A DNA stretch of 36,249 nt from an uncultured Bacteroidales bacterium (GTDB taxonomy: Bacteria > Bacteroidota > Bacteroidia > Bacteroidales > Muribaculaceae). The notes below the pieces were generated by a model that did no database searches, had not been told where the DNA came from, and saw nothing but the letters and a program-made list of their open reading frames with translations. Where the stretch lies: positions 1 through 36,249 of the forward strand of contig CAMKGM010000030.1 of NCBI GenBank assembly GCA_946412245.1. The letters are read 5' to 3'. Positions 33,167 through 36,249 of this stretch are shown piece after piece (position 1 is the first letter of the stretch; each line of letters starts with the position of its first letter). The translations under genes and the position numbers were made by a program.

Positions 33167-35290
33167 TTATCTCGAAACCGACCTACCGCCACGAGGTGTC
33201 CTTCGGCCGGATTTGGAGTCTTGATAGTCGCGGTACTTGTTGCCGCTATATGCGTCATTACCGAAGCCTGACGAGTTGAATTCATCGTCCTCTTCCTCGT
33301 CGTCAGTACCGCTCGTTTTCTTCTTCTTGAGCAGGTCCTTCTTGTTCTCGGGCTTGTTATTCACAATGGGCTCGGGCTTCTGCAAGTTGAGGGGCGTTTC
33401 ATAGATGTTCCACGTCTCCTCACTGGTCCAGTTCTTGCGCACACGCAACTTGCGTGCGTCGGGGAAGTAGTACACCTCCTCGGGTTGCAAATGCTGTTCA
33501 TAGTTACCCTGATCCCACTTGCCGTTCATGTTCGTGTCCTTGATGAGTCGCGCATAGTAGCTGCCGGGAATCAGGTTGGGGAACTCCACTGTTCCTTTCA
33601 CCACCGGGCAAGTGCGAATGGGCCGGTCCTTGGAATCAAGCAGTTCCACAAAGGCACTGTCGCCGGAATTCACATGCAACTGTATTATGCCATACTCATC
33701 AAGCGACTTCACCTTGAAGGTGTAGCCAGTAGAGTCATTCTGCTCCCCATAAATCGAGGTAATGGCAAGAGAATCAACCGTGAGCCGATAGTTGGCCTCG
33801 GGTTTGAGTGGCATATTCATGTAGTAGCGCATGATGTCGGTATCAGACACGGGCACAAACGGATGTCCGGTTATCTGTGTCCAAGTGCTGTCAGGCTGCA
33901 TCATTTCCAATCTCACACGGCTCTGAACAATGGTGTCGATGGGTACTTTAAAGGTGAAACCTATGCTGTCGGTCACATCCAGCGTTCCGTTCTTGAACAC
34001 CTCAAACTTGAGCGGATTGCGTTGTGGAGCCAGTTTCTCGCGAATGGCTTGGATATCAAGGCTCACATCGGTCGTATCCTTGCCTTCGGCCCTTAGTTTC
34101 GCAAGACGTTGCTGCTGTTTTTCCAAATCCTTCTGCAAGTTCTCCCGCTCCTTCTTTTCCTCAGCCATCCTTTTCAACTCTGAGTTGCTGGTGCGGGCAT
34201 TGAGTCTGATGGTGTCGGTTGTCATCACCGGATGGCCCAGGCTGTCGGGTTTGAGATACCGCAACTGAGCCATGATGGAGTCGGCCTTAATCAAGGTTGA
34301 GTCGGTAATCCAATAGAAGATGGAGTCGTTGGTCGCGTTGCGCTCCAGTTTGTACCAGTCGGGACGATAATTGGCGGGTTTCAAGATAGTGAGTTGCGGC
34401 AGCTCGGTGGGGGCGCCAAACTGCACGAACACCTTGTTACGTCCTTGCCGCTCGGCTTTGATCAGATACAGAGTTTTAGCCTCCTCGTTGAACATGGGCA
34501 GGAACACATCGTTAGGCAAATACTCCTGATGCGTGCCCGTCATCACGGTGTCGACACGGTGGTCGAAGGTGAATGTGGTGTCTTGCGACACATAGTCGCT
34601 GACTGTGGGCACTATCACCTCGTCAAGGAACGCATAGTCCTCGCTACGCGACATCTTGTAGTCGCCATCCATATCGTTGAGCGCAAAGATGTGGTAACTG
34701 CCCGGTTTCAAACCTCGCAGCGTGAACTCACCTTTATCGTTAGTGCGAGCGATGCGTTCAAAGGGCTGGTGCGTAAAGGCCGTGTCGTCCAGATTGGTAT
34801 GCACGCCCACAAGCACGTGCTGCATGGGTTCAAGGTCTTTCGCTCGCAGCACAATTCCCGAAATTTGCAGTGTGTCAACCACATCGCCTGTCGAGAACGA
34901 GAAAGCGAAGTTGTTGAGCCTGTTTCCCTCGTTATTGTCCTCAATGGCATCGCTAAAGTCTACCACATAAGTGGTATTAGGCAGCAAGTCCTCACGAAAC
35001 TCCACGATGATTTTTTTGCCCAAACTCTTGATGGCCGCTTGCTCCTTTTGCGCCGGCGATACAACCACATTCTTTTGCTGTTCACGCACTTGAACAATCT
35101 CGTCGAACGTCAGTTCCACACGATTTCCGGTGAAGTTCAGCGCATTGATGCCCGGCGACGTTTTGAGTAGTCGCGGCGGGGTGTAGTCACGCGGACCGCC
35201 CTCGGGCGAACCGATGTTGGCGCATGCTGCCAGCAGCAGGCATGCCACGCACGCCGCAACCAAGGAATATAGTGTTTTGCGAAAAGTCAT
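33167..35290 (-). CDS. Ig-like (Big_5) domain lipoprotein
   Basis: 707 residues from ATG 35290. The signal ends in a lipobox (LLLAAC, Cys23), followed by ANIGSPEGGPRDYTPP, the usual start of Bacteroidetes Big_5 Ig-like lipoproteins. Domains: Ig-like (about 35-130, with RVELTFDEIV and YVVDFSDAIEDNNEGN), a carboxypeptidase-regulatory-like domain (about 145-220), a middle region with a coiled coil (about 375-420, ELKRMAEEKKERENLQKDL), a second beta domain, and a C-terminal basic/acidic tail (KKDLLKKKKTSGTDDEEEDDE, then a Gly/Arg end). Likely a periplasmic or outer-membrane protein; role unknown. First gene of the operon with agcS, obg, pgeF and the ATPase, driven by element copy B. Confidence 0.85.
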   Translation of the reverse strand: MTFRKTLYSLVAACVACLLLAACANIGSPEGGPRDYTPPRLLKTSPGINALNFTGNRVELTFDEIVQVREQQKNVVVSPAQKEQAAIKSLGKKIIVEFREDLLPNTTYVVDFSDAIEDNNEGNRLNNFAFSFSTGDVVDTLQISGIVLRAKDLEPMQHVLVGVHTNLDDTAFTHQPFERIARTNDKGEFTLRGLKPGSYHIFALNDMDGDYKMSRSEDYAFLDEVIVPTVSDYVSQDTTFTFDHRVDTVMTGTHQEYLPNDVFLPMFNEEAKTLYLIKAERQGRNKVFVQFGAPTELPQLTILKPANYRPDWYKLERNATNDSIFYWITDSTLIKADSIMAQLRYLKPDSLGHPVMTTDTIRLNARTSNSELKRMAEEKKERENLQKDLEKQQQRLAKLRAEGKDTTDVSLDIQAIREKLAPQRNPLKFEVFKNGTLDVTDSIGFTFKVPIDTIVQSRVRLEMMQPDSTWTQITGHPFVPVSDTDIMRYYMNMPLKPEANYRLTVDSLAITSIYGEQNDSTGYTFKVKSLDEYGIIQLHVNSGDSAFVELLDSKDRPIRTCPVVKGTVEFPNLIPGSYYARLIKDTNMNGKWDQGNYEQHLQPEEVYYFPDARKLRVRKNWTSEETWNIYETPLNLQKPEPIVNNKPENKKDLLKKKKTSGTDDEEEDDEFNSSGFGNDAYSGNKYRDYQDSKSGRRTPRGGRSVSR

Positions 35291-35313
35291 ATAACCAGAA
35301 ATGAATTTCAGGA

Positions 35314-35438
35314 CAAAATTAGTGCAAATATGTTGCAATCGCAACATATTCGACAAAATTTCAAAACGCGAGTTGCACGAAGTGCAGCGTGTGGTGCCCA
35401 AAGGGCATTGAAACTTTTGTCAACTAAGATTCCAGTAT
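35314..35438 (-). repeat. dispersed promoter-hairpin element, copy B
   Basis: Same two parts as at 7044-7235 without the 67-bp insertion: promoter part 35314-35361 with TAATTTTG (35321-35314) and the inverted repeat AATATGTTGC-aatc-GCAACATATT (35327-35350); then the 77-bp segment 35362-35438. A -33-like GTTG (35345-35342) sits 20 nt from the -7 box. It drives the Ig-like lipoprotein operon, with a leader of about 20 nt to the ATG at 35290. Confidence 0.8.
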
Positions 35439-35502
35439 TTTTCCGAAAAGCAGTCTAATTTTCCAACATTAGTGCAGGGCGAGCGAAATACAAAACCAAA
35501 AA

Positions 35503-35533
35503 TAGAGCAGGCGCAGCCGTCGCACCTGCTCTA
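35503..35533 (-). terminator. terminator after the BspA/dockerin gene fragment
   Basis: Minus strand: TAGAGCAGGTGC, 7-nt loop, GCGCCTGCTCTA (35533-35503), a 12-bp stem with one wobble, followed by TTTTTGGTTTTG. It lies 37 nt after the stop at 35571. Together with copy B it accounts for the gene-free stretch 35291-35570. Confidence 0.83.
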
Positions 35534-35570
35534 CTGTTTTACTAGTTTGCTGGTTACTGCTCTATTGAGA

Positions 35571-36164
35571 TCAGTGGATGCCCAGGATGATGTTGATGAG
35601 GGCGGTGACATCGCTCACATTCACTTTAGTGTCACCATTCACATCGGCGAGAGTCTGGTCCATAGGGGTGATGCCCAGAATCATGTTAATCAATGCTGTC
35701 ACATCACTCACATTCACCTTGCCGTCGCCGTTCACATCACCAGGTTCTTCAAGGTCATCCACAATATTCAGGAAGTCTCTCCACTGTTCAGCATTCTGGA
35801 ACAGTTCTTTGGTACCTCGAATAGCATGGAGACGACAGGCCTGTTTGGGAACTTCATAAAAGGTATAAATACCCAATGAAACTTTACTGGGGTCTTTAAT
35901 CTTGCAATAGATGTCTTTTAGGCCATTGCAACCGCGGAAGACATTGCCACCAATTGATGTTACTGAGTTAGGGATGGCGACACTGGTCAAGCCATAGCAG
36001 AACCGGAAGGCAGCGTAGCCGATTGATGTGACTGAGTTAGGGATAGTGACGCTGGTCAGACCATAGCAGCCTCCGAAGGCTCCTTCGCCAATGGATGTGA
36101 CGGAGTTGGGAATGGTGACGCTGGTCAGGCCGTAGCAGTACGAGAATTTGCAAATTGTTTGGTA
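35571..36164 (-). pseudogene. 5'-truncated BspA-like leucine-rich repeat protein with dockerin-type repeats
   Basis: The open frame has 197 codons but no ATG; an in-frame TGA lies at 36167-36165. From 36146 down it encodes three 23-residue BspA/LRR_5 repeats ([17 protein letters not shown] and variants, 69-bp DNA repeats at about 35940-36146), a spacer, and two dockerin-like calcium loops ([18 protein letters not shown] and [18 protein letters not shown]) at the C-terminus. This is the tail of a cell-surface repeat protein. The sequence above the repeats does not fit the family, so the gene is broken, frameshifted or rearranged there; the window ends 85 bases later. Terminator follows at 35503-35533. 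Confidence 0.75.
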
Positions 36165-36249
36165 TCAACGACTTTCGAATAAAACGGTAGAAATGTGGCG
36201 ACATAAATTTTGGAGAAAAACAGGGAAGGTGAATATTTAACGTTTTTAA

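Noticed and set aside
36150-36249. Insertion sequence end
   Set aside because: Suspected from the abrupt change in sequence, but no inverted terminal repeat, target duplication or transposase can be shown within the 100 bases available.

Overview
The window looks like a chromosomal segment of a gut Bacteroidales bacterium, most likely Muribaculaceae or a close Prevotella-like lineage. The reasons are a SusC/SusD pair, a C10 protease with a type IX secretion tail, tandem DUF1573 proteins, a frdCAB-type succinate dehydrogenase/fumarate reductase, a BspA-like repeat protein ending in dockerin-like repeats, and promoters of the Bacteroidetes form TTTG-N19-21-TAnnTTTG. The family-level placement is inference. 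No tRNA, rRNA, CRISPR array, phage or complete insertion sequence was seen.

Layout. Bases 1-640 hold no convincing gene but are full of short tandem repeats and hairpins. Bases 641-4690 hold tcdA (minus strand) and a divergent plus-strand operon of two DUF1573 proteins, the GTPase MeaB and a small lipoprotein. A strong two-way hairpin terminator separates this from a minus-strand dipeptidyl peptidase IV. Bases 7311-9391 are a minus-strand operon of a TIM-barrel protein, a YqeG-type HAD phosphatase and a VanW-family protein. Bases 9675-11414 are a peroxide-defence operon: PerR, a 37-residue rubredoxin-like protein, a reverse rubrerythrin and a rubrerythrin. A secreted C10 protease with a structured 5' leader follows (to about 14070). 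Next comes a scar made of a tryptophanase fragment abutting the 3' end of a second metal ATPase gene. Bases 14588-18744 hold a lipoprotein and frdCAB; 18923-24068 hold a susCD pair with no degradative enzyme beside it. Plus-strand genes at 24602-27483 encode a LOG-family protein, DUF4271 and a HemD-like protein with a histone-H1-like tail. Converging on them is a minus-strand operon (35290 down to 27660): Ig-like lipoprotein, AgcS amino-acid symporter, Obg, PgeF and a His-rich metal ATPase. The right end carries a 5'-truncated BspA-like/dockerin gene.

Most of the window is ordinary core and surface biology. The parts worth a second look are non-coding or chimeric: a duplicated promoter-hairpin block found upstream of two unrelated genes 28 kb apart (7044-7235 and 35314-35438); the tnaA/ATPase scar at 14097-14394; the HemD fusion; the protease leader with competing stems; and dispersed 7-bp and 9-bp tandem repeats, one of which supplies the last codons and stop of tcdA.
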